Part shown: positions 35,745 to 44,499 of the stretch, piece after piece
Layout of the letters: each line of letters opens with the position of its first letter
Position numbering within the stretch: position 1 is the first letter of the stretch
Assembly: GCF_004403305.1 (NCBI RefSeq)
Contig: NZ_SOHE01000036.1
Span: forward strand, 16,893 to 80,892
Source: Cryobacterium frigoriphilum
GTDB lineage: Bacteria > Actinomycetota > Actinomycetes > Actinomycetales > Microbacteriaceae
Length of the DNA: 64,000 bases
Direction of reading: 5' to 3'
The notes under the pieces: model-generated
What the model saw: only the letters and a program-made list of their open reading frames with translations
Database searches by the model: none
What the model was told of the DNA's origin: nothing
Translations under genes and position numbers: made by a program

Positions 35745-36818
35745 CTAATCGGCGTCGGTGTCGGCGGGAGCGCTGGCACCGGTGTCGCCGGTGAGATCGC
35801 GAGCCTTCGACAGGGCCGCGCTGGTTCCCGCCGCCCGCACCCGCTTGCGCAGGCTCTTGGGGCTCGCCGTGCGTTCGCCGAGGGCGCCGGGGGTCCAGGC
35901 CTCGAAGTCGGCGTCGGTGAAGTCGGTCTTCGACGGCCGACGCTTGAGCTCGGGCAGGATCGTGTCGGGAGCGAGGCGGCGGGCAGTGATGAGAAATCCG
36001 GTGTGGCCGATCATGCGGTGGTCGGGGCGCACGGCGAGTCCCTCGACATGCCAGCCGCGAATCATGGTCTCGTTGGAATCGGGGTTCGTGTACAGCCCGG
36101 TGCCGCGGATGGCCTCCGCCACACGGGAGAGCTGGGTCACGGTCGCGACGTAGCAGAGCACGACGCCGCCGGGCTTGAGGGCGTCGGAGACGACGTCGAG
36201 GCATTCCCACGGCGCGAGCATGTCGAGCACGACACGGTCGACACTCTGGGCCGGGAGGGTGTCGGGCAGGGTCTCCGCGAGGTCGCCGAGGGTGATGGTC
36301 CAGTTCTCGGGGTCGGAGCCGAGGAACGTCGCGATGTTGTCGCGGGCGACGTCGGCGAATTCCTCGCGGCGTTCGAAGGAGGCGAGCCGCCCCGCGGGGC
36401 CGATGGCGCGCAGCAGCCACAGCGACAGCGCCCCCGACCCGACACCGGCCTCAACGACGGTGGCGCCCGGAAAGATGTCGGCCTGCGCCAGAATCTGGGC
36501 GGCATCCTTGGGGTAGATGATGGCCGCGCCGCGCGGCATCGACATGACAAAGTCGACGAGCAGCGGGCGCAACACGAGGTGTTCGACGCCCACGTTGTTG
36601 GTGACGACGCTACCGTCGGGCAGCCCGATGATGTCGTCGTGGGCGACAATGCCGCGGTGGGTGTGGAAGACCTTGCCCGGTTCGAGCGTGATGGTGTTCA
36701 GGCGCCCCTTGGGGCCGGTCAGCTGGGCCCGGTCGCCGGCCCGAAACGGTCCGCTGTTCTGAACGCCCTGATTGTACTGAACGCCCTGATTGTGCTGAAC
36801 ATCTGGAGTGAGACTCAT
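35745..36818 (-). CDS. trmI: tRNA (adenine-58-N1)-methyltransferase
   Basis: SAM-dependent TrmI making m1A58 in the T-loop of tRNA. N-terminal small beta domain, then the methyltransferase core with motif I EAGVGSGALSLWLL and LDMLAPWE. The C-terminal tail is long and charged. N-terminal residues repeat HNQGVQ/YNQGVQ from an 18-bp duplication. Its ATG overlaps the HAD stop (ATGA). In many actinobacteria the next genes are the ATPase ARC/Mpa, dop, pup and the proteasome; here FKBP follows after 100 bases. Confidence 0.92.
   Translation of the reverse strand: MSLTPDVQHNQGVQYNQGVQNSGPFRAGDRAQLTGPKGRLNTITLEPGKVFHTHRGIVAHDDIIGLPDGSVVTNNVGVEHLVLRPLLVDFVMSMPRGAAIIYPKDAAQILAQADIFPGATVVEAGVGSGALSLWLLRAIGPAGRLASFERREEFADVARDNIATFLGSDPENWTITLGDLAETLPDTLPAQSVDRVVLDMLAPWECLDVVSDALKPGGVVLCYVATVTQLSRVAEAIRGTGLYTNPDSNETMIRGWHVEGLAVRPDHRMIGHTGFLITARRLAPDTILPELKRRPSKTDFTDADFEAWTPGALGERTASPKSLRKRVRAAGTSAALSKARDLTGDTGASAPADTDAD
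36759..36800. repeat. 18-bp tandem duplication at the trmI N-terminus
   Basis: Two copies of CTGAACGCCCTGATTGTA (second ends in G) plus a third partial CTGAAC. They encode N-terminal residues that repeat in steps of six, in frame. Confidence 0.9.
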
Positions 36819-37546
36819 ACGGTAACGGTGTCCTCGGAGGTTGTGGGGGTGAGTGGGGTCTCGCGGCTGGCGAACAGGGCGAGGAGGTCGGCGACGCCGC
36901 GACCGGCCAGCGACGGCCAGCGCACGTAGTCGGCGCTCTCCGGCAGGTCTATCTGGTGCGGAACGGCGATCGTGAGGGCGCCAGAGGCGACGGCGGAGGC
37001 GACTCCGGGAACGGAATCCTCGATCGCGATGCATCGGGCCGGGTCGACGCCGAGCGTGCGCGCGGCGGTCAGATAGGCCTCGGGGTGCGGTTTGCTCTCG
37101 GTGACCATGTCGCCGGCGACAATGGTGTCGAAGGCGGCCAGGCCGGAAAAGTCGACCAGATCGGCGACCTGACGCGCCATCCGCTCCACCGACATGGTGA
37201 CGAGGGCCGTGGGGATGCCGGCCGTTTTCAGCTCCTGCAGCAGCTCGCGGGCGCCCGGGCGCCAGGGGATGCCGCCCTCGGCGAGTTGCTCCTGCACCCG
37301 GCTGGTCAGCCAGGCCACGATGGCGTCGGCCGGCATCTCAACGCCGTGGGACTGCAGGATCGCGGCCGAGTTCCAGAGGCCGGAGCCGACAAGCTGCATG
37401 CAGTCGGCGTGGGTCCAGGTGCCGCCAAAAGAGCCGACGAGTTCGGTTTCGGCGCGCATCCAGTACGGTTCACTGTCGACGAGGGTCCCATCCATGTCCC
37501 AGAGTACGGCGGCGGGCAGGGCTGAATTTGCGGGGATCGGTGTCAC
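36815..37546 (-). CDS. HAD-superfamily hydrolase (phosphatase/phosphoglucomutase-like)
   Basis: HAD motifs in order: LWDMDGTLVDSE (nucleophile Asp), TMS (motif II), KPHPEAY (motif III Lys) and EDSVPG (motif IV). The cap inserted after motif I is of the small alpha-helical type of beta-phosphoglucomutase-like enzymes. GTG start at 37546 precedes PALPAAVLWD; no ribosome site is evident. It is divergent from the PAC2 gene (91 bases) and overlaps trmI. Substrate unknown. Confidence 0.85.
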   Translation of the reverse strand: MTPIPANSALPAAVLWDMDGTLVDSEPYWMRAETELVGSFGGTWTHADCMQLVGSGLWNSAAILQSHGVEMPADAIVAWLTSRVQEQLAEGGIPWRPGARELLQELKTAGIPTALVTMSVERMARQVADLVDFSGLAAFDTIVAGDMVTESKPHPEAYLTAARTLGVDPARCIAIEDSVPGVASAVASGALTIAVPHQIDLPESADYVRWPSLAGRGVADLLALFASRETPLTPTTSEDTVTV

Positions 37547-37637
37547 GGGGTTCAAGTGTACGGGGCACCGCCTATTCTTGACTGATGGGTGTAGCGCGGC
37601 ACGGAATGCGACACCGAAGAAACGAGGGTTAACGACG

Positions 37638-38627
37638 GTGACAGACGGCAACGGATTTCTGGGTGGACGACTGCTCGTGGTGGCCTTCGAGGGCTGGAAC
37701 GATGCGGGCGAAGCGGCAACCGGTGCCGTGCGTACCCTGAAGGAGCTGCTCGATGTGACCCAGGTCGCCGAGGTCGACCCCGAGGTCTATTTCGATTACC
37801 AGTTCAACCGGCCGACCGTCTCGACCAATGAAGACGGCCAGCGCCGGCTGGAGTGGCCCGGAGCGATCATGTACGGGCCATCCGTTCCGACCGTGGCCGG
37901 CGCGCCGCTCGCGGAAGACGCCCAACTGCACGTCAGCGGCAGCAATGCCGGCAACATCTACCTGTTGCTGGGAACCGAACCCAGCCGCAGCTGGAAGAGC
38001 TTTGCCTCGGAAATACTGGACGCGGCCCTCGCTGCGGACGTGACCGGCATAGTCTTTCTCGGCGCGATGCTCGCCGACGTGCCCCACACCAGGCCCATTT
38101 CGATCTTCGTCTCGAGCGACAACCCCGCAGTCAGAAGCGAGCTGCAGATCGAGCGCAGCACCTACGAGGGCCCGGTGGGCATTCTGAGCGTGCTCTCCGA
38201 CCTCGCCGAGCAGCTCGGCATTCCGACGGTCTCGATCTGGGCCTCCGTGCCGCACTACGTGCACAATGCACCGTCGCCCAAGGCGATGCTCGCCCTCATC
38301 GACAAGCTTGAGGAGATCATCGACGTCGTCATTCCCCGCGGCACCCTCGTGACCGAGGCAGCCGAGTGGCAGACCGGCATCGACGCCCTCGCGGCCGAAG
38401 ACGACGATATGGCGGCGTACATCAACCAGCTCGAACAGGCCCGCGACACGGTCGATTCGCCGGAGGCCAGCGGCGAAGCCATCGCCCACGAATTCGAGAA
38501 GTACCTGCGCAAACGCGGCGACGGCCGGGATGGCCGCGACGGACGCTCCGGCGGACCCGGCGGACCCGGCGGATCCGGCGGATCTGGTGGACCTGGGACA
38601 ACTCCGGACGGTCCCCGGCAGTCCTGA
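37638..38627 (+). CDS. PAC2 family protein
   Basis: Proteasome-assembly-chaperone-2-like fold, common in actinobacteria with no defined role. The domain begins LLVVAFEGWNDAGEAA and contains the matching PTVSIWASVPHYVHNAPSPKA. A Gly-rich C-terminal tail (about 295-329) is encoded by 9-base GGCGGACCC-like repeats. GTG start with GAGGG 9 bases upstream. Stands alone on the plus strand between two minus-strand groups. The name does not imply a proteasome here. Confidence 0.85.
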   Translation: MTDGNGFLGGRLLVVAFEGWNDAGEAATGAVRTLKELLDVTQVAEVDPEVYFDYQFNRPTVSTNEDGQRRLEWPGAIMYGPSVPTVAGAPLAEDAQLHVSGSNAGNIYLLLGTEPSRSWKSFASEILDAALAADVTGIVFLGAMLADVPHTRPISIFVSSDNPAVRSELQIERSTYEGPVGILSVLSDLAEQLGIPTVSIWASVPHYVHNAPSPKAMLALIDKLEEIIDVVIPRGTLVTEAAEWQTGIDALAAEDDDMAAYINQLEQARDTVDSPEASGEAIAHEFEKYLRKRGDGRDGRDGRSGGPGGPGGSGGSGGPGTTPDGPRQS

Positions 38628-38671
38628 CCCTGCCAGCTGCCCGAGACACCCGAGACACCCGAGAGACGCCG

Positions 38672-39952
38672 CTACAGGTCGACGCCCAGAAGAGCATCGA
38701 CCGCGCGTGCGAGCAGTGCCGGGTCGCTGACCCCGGTGAGCGCGGCCTTGTCGACGAGCGCCAGCGCGGTCGGGGTGTCCAGATCGTTGACGAGTGCGGT
38801 GCGCAGGGTTCCGATCACGTAGGAGCTGGTCGCGGTGCCGGGCACCGCATCCGCTCCGAACGCGGCGGTCCAGCGCGCCAGGCGGGCCGTACCGATTCCG
38901 AGGTGGGCGTCGGTCCAGGTCCAGTCGGTGCGGTAGTGCTGGGCGAGGAGCGCGAGCCGAATGGCGCGGGCATCCGCTCCCTGCTGCAACAACACCGACA
39001 CGAGCACCAGGTTGCCGAGTGACTTGCTCATCTTCTCGCCCTGATAGGCGACCATGCCGGTGTGGCTGTAGACACCGGCAAGCGGATGTCCGGACAGGGC
39101 GGCCGCATGGCCCGCGCTCATGTCGTGGTGCGGAAAGATCAGGTCGGCTCCCCCGCCCTGCACGGTGAAGTCGGTGCCGAGTTCCTGCAGGGCGATCACC
39201 GAACACTCGATGTGCCAGCCGGGGCGACCCGGCCCGACCTCGGACTCCCAGGCCGGTTCGCCGGCGCGCGCGGCACGCCACAGCATCGGGTCGAGCGGAT
39301 CGCGCTTGCCGGGGCGGTCGGGGTCGCCGCCGCGCTCGGCGGACAGCAGCAGCATGTCCGCCCGGCTGAGGTTGCTTTCGTCACCGATCTGCCAGGCGGT
39401 CTGCCGTTCGGCGGCGGCAATGTCGAAGTACACGTCGGAGCCGCGAACGGGGTCGGTGCCGTCGACCGGGGTGACGCTGAGGGCGTCCGCGGTCGGCACG
39501 GAGTAGGCCATGCCGGCGGCTACGAGCTGGCCGACCGCCGCGGCGACCTCGTCGATGACATCCGTCACGGCGACATAGTCGTTGGGCGGGATGATGCGCA
39601 GCGCGGCCATGTCGGTGCGGAACAGTTCCACCTGGGATTCGGCCAGGTCACGCCAATCCACCCCGGTAGCGATGGCCCGCTCGAGCAGCGGATCGTCGAC
39701 ATCCGTCACATTCTGGGCGTAGTGCACCCGGTAGCCGGCATCACGCCAGACCCGCTGCAGGGTGTCGAAGGCGAGGTAGGTCGCGGCGTGGCCGATATGC
39801 GTGGCGTCGTACGGGGTGATGCCACAGACGTACAACCGGGCGACATCCGTCGGCTTCGCTTCGACGAGGCTGTCGCTCGCGGTGTCGTGAAGCCACGGCG
39901 CCGTCGAGGGGCCGGGAACGGACGGAATCTGGGGGTGTTGCCATGCACGCAT
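38672..39952 (-). CDS. mshC: Cysteine:1D-myo-inosityl-glucosamine ligase (mycothiol synthesis)
   Basis: MshC joins cysteine to GlcN-Ins in mycothiol biosynthesis. It is related to cysteinyl-tRNA synthetase: CGITPYDATHIGHA (zinc Cys and HIGH-like motif) near residue 43 and KMSKS near 310, with GWHIECS giving other zinc ligands. The mid-length of 426 aa and PYDATH distinguish it from CysS. ATG 13 bases after the uppP stop. Evidence that the organism uses mycothiol, consistent with the SigR-type promoter. Confidence 0.95.
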   Translation of the reverse strand: MRAWQHPQIPSVPGPSTAPWLHDTASDSLVEAKPTDVARLYVCGITPYDATHIGHAATYLAFDTLQRVWRDAGYRVHYAQNVTDVDDPLLERAIATGVDWRDLAESQVELFRTDMAALRIIPPNDYVAVTDVIDEVAAAVGQLVAAGMAYSVPTADALSVTPVDGTDPVRGSDVYFDIAAAERQTAWQIGDESNLSRADMLLLSAERGGDPDRPGKRDPLDPMLWRAARAGEPAWESEVGPGRPGWHIECSVIALQELGTDFTVQGGGADLIFPHHDMSAGHAAALSGHPLAGVYSHTGMVAYQGEKMSKSLGNLVLVSVLLQQGADARAIRLALLAQHYRTDWTWTDAHLGIGTARLARWTAAFGADAVPGTATSSYVIGTLRTALVNDLDTPTALALVDKAALTGVSDPALLARAVDALLGVDL

Positions 39953-39965
39953 GCATCCAGCCTAA

Positions 39966-40820
39966 CTAGGCCGTGATGGTGCCGTTCGCCAGCAGCACGA
40001 GAAGAGTGCCGCCCAGAAGAATGCGGTAGATGACAAAGGGCAGAAAGCTGCGCTTGGAGATGTAGCTCATGAAGAAGGCGATCACCGCGAGGCCGACGAA
40101 GAAGGCGATGACGGTCGCGATGAGGGTTTCGAGGGGGCCGAAGATCTCCGGGGTGCAATTACCGGCGGCGACCACGCAGGGCTCGGCGATGCTCTTGAAG
40201 ATCTGGTAGAAGCCGCTGCCGAGTACCGCGGGAATCGCCAGCAGGAACGCATAGCGGGCGGCAGCGGCGCGCTCGTAGCCCAGGAACAGGCCCGCTGTGA
40301 TGGTGCCGCCGGAACGGGACACCCCCGGCACGAGCGCGAGGGCCTGTGCGAAGCCGAAGATCACGCCGTGCCCGACGGTGAGGTCGGTCAGGGCACGACG
40401 CTTGGCTCCGACATAGTCGGCGACGCCGAGCAGCACGCCGAACACGATCAGCATGATCGCGGTGATCCACAGCGACCGCAGCACGGTCTCGATCTGGTCC
40501 TGAAACAGCAGGCCCAGCACGATGATCGGCAGGGAGCCGAGAATGATGAGCCAGCCCATGCGAGCGTCGGTGTCGGTGCGCGGCACCCGGCCAACGAGCG
40601 AACGGCACCATCGCCCGATGATGCGCACGATATCCCGCCAGAAGAACAGCACCACGGCCAGCTCGGTGCCAATCTGGGTTATCGCGGTGAATCGCGCCCC
40701 CGGATCTTCGCCGGTTCCCAGGAACTGCCCGACGATGGTGATGTGCGCGCTCGAGGAGACCGGGAGAAATTCGGTCAGGCCCTGGACCAGGCCCAGAATG
40801 ATCGCATTGATGATGTCCAC
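39966..40820 (-). CDS. uppP: Undecaprenyl-diphosphatase
   Basis: BacA/UppP integral membrane phosphatase that recycles undecaprenyl carrier for peptidoglycan synthesis. Eight predicted helices and both signature loops: [11 protein letters not shown] near residue 16 and PGVSRSGGT near 165. GTG start at 40820 with GGAAG upstream. 284 aa. Placed just before mshC, the usual actinobacterial order. Confidence 0.95.
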   Translation of the reverse strand: MDIINAIILGLVQGLTEFLPVSSSAHITIVGQFLGTGEDPGARFTAITQIGTELAVVLFFWRDIVRIIGRWCRSLVGRVPRTDTDARMGWLIILGSLPIIVLGLLFQDQIETVLRSLWITAIMLIVFGVLLGVADYVGAKRRALTDLTVGHGVIFGFAQALALVPGVSRSGGTITAGLFLGYERAAAARYAFLLAIPAVLGSGFYQIFKSIAEPCVVAAGNCTPEIFGPLETLIATVIAFFVGLAVIAFFMSYISKRSFLPFVIYRILLGGTLLVLLANGTITA

Positions 40821-40869
40821 GCGCGCTGCTTCCGCTTCGGTGTCGAACGAGTTGCCGGACGCTGATGCG

Positions 40870-42246
40870 CTAGTAGCTCGTGAGCAGGTCGGTCAGAACC
40901 TGCCTGCCAAAGACTAGTGCGTCGAGCGGAACTCTCTCGTCAACGCCGTGGAACATCGCCGGAAAGTCCAGATCGGCCGGCAGCCGCAGCGGAGCGAAGC
41001 CGTAACCCTTGATGCCGAGTTTGCTCAGCGCCTTGTTGTCGGTTCCGGCCGAGAGCAGGTAGGGCAGAACCGGCGCGCCCGGATCGTGGCGGCCGAGCGT
41101 GTCGACGACCGCATCGATCAGCGGACCGCTGAACTCCGTTTCGAGTCCCACGTCGCGGTGCACGATGACAATCTCGATGTCGGGGCCGACCAACTCGGCG
41201 ATTTCGGCCAGAACCTGGTCTTCTTCTCCGGGCAGAGAACGGATGTCGATGAGAGCTTCGGCCGTATCGGGAATCACGTTGTGCTTGTAGCCGGCCGTGA
41301 GCTTGGTCGGGTTCGTGGTCGTGCGCAGGCTCGCCTGGATGAACCCCGACGCGGTACCGGTCGCGAGGGCGAGCTCGTCGGGGCCGACCCGTTGCGGGTC
41401 GACTCCCAGAATGCGAGCCAGTTCGGCGAGGAGCTGCGTCGTCGTGTTGGTCAGGCGGATCGGCCATTCCCGACGCCCGACCGCGGCGACGGCCTCGGCG
41501 AGGCGCGTCACGGCGTTGTCGTGAATGAGGCGGGAACCGTGGGCGGCGCTGCCGCGCGCGACGAGCTTGATCCAGATCAGTGCCTTCTCACCCGTCTGCA
41601 GCAGGTACGCTCGCTGGCCGCCGAGGGTGATGGAGTAACCGCCGACCTCGCTGATGGCCTCGGTGGCACCGGCGAAAAGTTCGGGCCGCGAGTCGACGAG
41701 GTAGTGCGAGCCGAAGACTCCCCCGGCCTCCTCGTCGGCGAAGAACGCGATGACCAGGTCCCGTTCCGGAGCCTGGCCGGCACCCACGATGTCGGTGAGC
41801 GACGCGAGGATCATGGCGTCCATGTTTTTCATGTCGACGGCGCCGCGGCCCCACAGCAGGCCGTCCTTGATCACGCCCGCGAAGGGGTCGACCGTCCAGT
41901 TGGTCGGATCGGCCGGTACGACGTCAAGGTGACCGTGCACCACGAGGGCCGGCTTGTCGGGGTTGCGGCCCGCTACCCGGGCGACGACACTCGTTCGGCC
42001 CGGTTCGGAGTCGTACAGTTCTGGACTGAGCCCCAGGCCGCGCAGCTTTTCGGCAACGTACTCGGCGGCATCCGTTTCACCGTTGCTGCGCCCCTCGCCG
42101 TAATTCGTGGTGTCGAATCGAATCAGGTCGCGGGCGATTCGCGCCGTCAGGTCGAGCTCAGTCGGGTTCGCATCCTCGGAAAGCGCGGAATCCTGCGGGA
42201 CGGACGTGCCGGCGGAGCTGGTGTCGGTGGGAGTTGAAGGAGCCAT
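40870..42246 (-). CDS. M20 family peptidase/deacylase
   Basis: Complete M20 enzyme: [10 protein letters not shown] (metal ligand), GRGAVDMKN (bridging Asp) and ADEEAGG (catalytic and metal-binding Glu), with a late FHGVDER metal ligand. It is the larger dipeptidase/ArgE/DapE-like form (458 aa). The N-terminal 30 residues are Ser/Thr-rich and not part of the domain, so a later start is possible. It is followed by uppP after 49 bases and lies 105 bases from tRNA-Leu. Confidence 0.92.
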   Translation of the reverse strand: MAPSTPTDTSSAGTSVPQDSALSEDANPTELDLTARIARDLIRFDTTNYGEGRSNGETDAAEYVAEKLRGLGLSPELYDSEPGRTSVVARVAGRNPDKPALVVHGHLDVVPADPTNWTVDPFAGVIKDGLLWGRGAVDMKNMDAMILASLTDIVGAGQAPERDLVIAFFADEEAGGVFGSHYLVDSRPELFAGATEAISEVGGYSITLGGQRAYLLQTGEKALIWIKLVARGSAAHGSRLIHDNAVTRLAEAVAAVGRREWPIRLTNTTTQLLAELARILGVDPQRVGPDELALATGTASGFIQASLRTTTNPTKLTAGYKHNVIPDTAEALIDIRSLPGEEDQVLAEIAELVGPDIEIVIVHRDVGLETEFSGPLIDAVVDTLGRHDPGAPVLPYLLSAGTDNKALSKLGIKGYGFAPLRLPADLDFPAMFHGVDERVPLDALVFGRQVLTDLLTSY

Positions 42247-42351
42247 AAGTTCACGCTACCCGGCGCGCTTGGCCCGGTGTGTACAAAGCGGGGTTCTAAG
42301 CGTGCTAGATTCTTCTACGGCAGCCAGAACAACGGCGGCCATCATCACCCG

Positions 42352-42436
42352 GTCCGGGTGGCGGAATTGGTAGACGCGCTGGCTTGAGGTGCCAGTGCCC
42401 GTTAAGGGCGTGTGGGTTCAAGTCCCATCTCGGACA
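42352..42436 (+). tRNA. tRNA-Leu (anticodon GAG)
   Basis: 85-nt class II tRNA: acceptor 42352-42358 pairs with 42429-42435 (one G-U), D-arm GGCGGAATTGGTAGACGC, anticodon stem CTGGC/GCCAG with loop TTGAGGT, a long variable arm (TGCCCGTTAAGGGCG) and T-arm with GGTTCAAGTCC. Anticodon GAG reads CUC/CUU, and the variable arm confirms leucine. CCA is not encoded. A strong terminator follows. Confidence 0.97.
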
Positions 42437-42496
42437 CGGAGATTGCACCAGTAACTGGAGCAGTTAACGAGAACTGGTTGAGACAGTTCACAAGAT

Positions 42497-42526
42497 AAGG
42501 CCGAATCGAAAGATTCGGCCTTTCTT
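42497..42526 (+). terminator. Terminator after tRNA-Leu
   Basis: 11-bp perfect stem (42497-42507 with 42512-42522) closed by a GAAA tetraloop and followed by TTCTTGG; the last stem pairs share the T-run. Confidence 0.88.
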
Positions 42527-42611
42527 GGTTTAACGCTCACCCTGCTGTGATCACCAATCACGAGGGGTGCACTCACACGACGTTGATGTGGGCGCGGGCT
42601 AGGCTCGGCCC

Positions 42612-43337
42612 ATGAATTCTGACACCCCGGCTGTTCCCATTCTGCTGGTGCACGGCATCCGTGCCTCCAGAACCATGTGGGCGCACCAGGAGCGGCAGCT
42701 GACCGCGGCCGGCCACCCAGTGCTCGCGATCGATCTTCCGGGCCACGGCGAGCGGATGGGCGAGGAGTTCACGGTGCGCGGCGCCCTCGCCGCCATCGAC
42801 GCCGGGGTCAACGCCCTCGGCGGCCGGGTGCTGCTCGTTGGTCTGTCTCTCGGCGGCTATTACGCGATCGCCTATGCGGCAGAGCACCCCGATCGGGTCG
42901 CCGGGCTGGTTGCTGCCGGCTGTTCGGCGGTGCCGCGCGGCGTCTTACTCTACGGCTATCGGCTGCTGGCGCGGGGCATCCGTCGCCTGCCCGATCGTGG
43001 CCTGTGGCTGCACGAGACCATGGCACGCCGACTGTTGCCGCCTGACGGGGCGAGAGACGTGCTCGCCGGCGGCGCCGCGCTCGACGTGATGGACTCCGGC
43101 CTGCGCGCCACGTCGACCCTGACCCCGCTGCGGAGCCTCGCCGCCTATCCGGGTCCGGTGTGGCTCGTGAATGGCGCCCTCGACCACTTTCGACTGAACG
43201 AACGACGCTTTCTGGCCGCCTGCCAGAACGGCCGAGTCGTGGTGGTCGCCGGGGCAACCCACCTGTCCAGCCTCGCTCAACCCGATCGTTTCACGGCCGT
43301 TGTCGCGGAGATAGCCGCGCAGCTGCCCACCGACTGA
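42612..43337 (+). CDS. Alpha/beta-fold hydrolase
   Basis: Classical alpha/beta hydrolase: oxyanion loop VHGIRASRTMW, nucleophile elbow GLSLGG (Ser near 80), acid Asp in NGALDHFR and catalytic His in GATHLSS. 241 aa, cytoplasmic. Two of the family's possible roles are esterase and ring-cleavage hydrolase; nothing nearby narrows this. The ATG has no strong ribosome site, so the transcript may have a very short leader. Confidence 0.88.
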   Translation: MNSDTPAVPILLVHGIRASRTMWAHQERQLTAAGHPVLAIDLPGHGERMGEEFTVRGALAAIDAGVNALGGRVLLVGLSLGGYYAIAYAAEHPDRVAGLVAAGCSAVPRGVLLYGYRLLARGIRRLPDRGLWLHETMARRLLPPDGARDVLAGGAALDVMDSGLRATSTLTPLRSLAAYPGPVWLVNGALDHFRLNERRFLAACQNGRVVVVAGATHLSSLAQPDRFTAVVAEIAAQLPTD

Positions 43338-43503
43338 CGATGATTGTCGGTTCTGGGTGATTACTGGTATCGTTGGCCGTTGACTTGCGTGATGGGTCCC
43401 ACCCCACACGATTATCGCCGCAGGAGCGCCCTCTACCGCTCGCGGCTGTCCAAACAAATTGTTCGGTGCAAACCGTGCAGAACCCAACGAAAGCGTAAAA
43501 AAC

Positions 43504-43767
43504 GTGGCAAATATCAAGTCGCAGATCAAGCGAATTGGCACCAACAAGAAGGCTCAGGAGCGCAACAAGTCGGTCAAGAGCGAGTTCAAGTCCGCGATCC
43601 GCGTGACTCGTACCGCCATTGCCGCCGGCGACAAGGACAAGGCTGTCGCCAGCCTCGCCTTCGCTTCCAAGAAGCTCGACAAGGCTGTCAGCAAGGGTGT
43701 AATTCACCAGAACCAGGCAGCGAACAAGAAGTCGGCCATCGCGAAGGCCGTGTCCGCACTCGTCTAA
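43504..43767 (+). CDS. rpsT: 30S ribosomal protein S20
   Basis: Small basic ribosomal protein (87 aa) beginning [26 protein letters not shown] with the S20 helical pattern and ending [13 protein letters not shown] start at 43504; the sequence before it has only a weak GAAAG. A strong terminator follows. It faces holA convergently with one gene between, a common arrangement (rpsT near holA) in Gram-positives. Confidence 0.97.
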   Translation: MANIKSQIKRIGTNKKAQERNKSVKSEFKSAIRVTRTAIAAGDKDKAVASLAFASKKLDKAVSKGVIHQNQAANKKSAIAKAVSALV

Positions 43768-43795
43768 TCGCGTCGCGCTCCACGCGCTCAAAACA

Positions 43796-43825
43796 GCCCC
43801 CGTCACCGCGACGGGGGCCTTTTTG
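43796..43825 (+). terminator. Rho-independent terminator after rpsT
   Basis: 9-bp perfect stem (43796-43804 with 43810-43818), a 5-base loop, then CTTTTTG. Classical form. Confidence 0.92.
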
Positions 43826-43852
43826 TACCTTTTCGGGGCGCACGAACACGGG

Positions 43853-43880
43853 TTGCCCCGCGAGAGCCCCCCGCTATACT
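43853..43880 (+). promoter_or_regulatory. Promoter for a leaderless mRNA
   Basis: -35 TTGCCC (43853-43858), a 16-base spacer and -10 TATACT (43875-43880). Only 6 bases separate the -10 from a GTG at 43887 and 9 from the ATG at 43890, so transcription should start at or next to the start codon. Confidence 0.6.
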
Positions 43881-43889
43881 GACCGCGTG

Positions 43890-44480
43890 ATGAGCCCCGA
43901 GGTGTCCGAAATCGCCCGAACCCAACCCCAGCGCAGCCCCGAACCCGCGGGCGAACGATCCGACGCAGCGGCAGCATCCGCTCGGTTCCTGACCGGACTG
44001 GCGGCCGCCGCTGCCACGGTCGTCGCCGCGGCCCTGCTCGCCGAGCCCGAGATCATTCCCGCGGCGCCCTGGACGATTGTCGGGATTGTCGCGCTCGTGC
44101 TGTTTCTCGTCAGCCTCGTGGGGTTCGCCGCTGCGGCCTGGGGGCCGACGAGTCGACGTCGGCGCCTGATGCGGGTCGGCGGTCTGAGCGGCGTCGCCGG
44201 GCTCGCTGTCGTCTGTGTCGCCCTCGCGATGCGCCTGTTCCTGCCGTTGCCGCTGCAGACGGTGCTGGTTCAATTCAGCGATCTGGCCGGCCGCGTGCAG
44301 ATCGAGTACTGCCCGACCCTCCCGCAGTCCTTCGCCGGCAGCGCGACGGCCGCCGAGCTGCAGGGCACCGCGGCCGTGGTTGCGGTGAAGGTGACCGGCG
44401 AGGTCTGCGGCAGCGAAGAATTTGCCGACGGCGTGTGGCTCTACCTGACCCGGTCGTCGATCACGCTCGGCGCCGAGTAG
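43890..44480 (+). CDS. Membrane protein of unknown function
   Basis: About 196 aa (ATG at 43890; GTG at 43887 is equally possible). A polar, charged N-terminus, then three hydrophobic segments (about 32-52, 57-80, 93-115), and an extracytoplasmic C-terminal domain of ~85 residues with two Cys (EYCPTL and GEVCGSE) that could form a disulfide. No family recognised. The promoter suggests a leaderless mRNA. It ends 19 bases before the convergent holA stop. Confidence 0.75.
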   Translation: MSPEVSEIARTQPQRSPEPAGERSDAAAASARFLTGLAAAAATVVAAALLAEPEIIPAAPWTIVGIVALVLFLVSLVGFAAAAWGPTSRRRRLMRVGGLSGVAGLAVVCVALAMRLFLPLPLQTVLVQFSDLAGRVQIEYCPTLPQSFAGSATAAELQGTAAVVAVKVTGEVCGSEEFADGVWLYLTRSSITLGAE

Positions 44481-44499
44481 CGAGCCCCGCGAGAGCGGG

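Noticed and set aside
37638-38627. PAC2 protein as evidence for a proteasome
   Set aside because: PAC2-like proteins are widespread in actinobacteria irrespective of a proteasome; no proteasome gene is in the window.
38672-39952. Cysteinyl-tRNA synthetase for the mshC gene
   Set aside because: PYDATHIGHA and the 426-residue length without an anticodon domain fit MshC.
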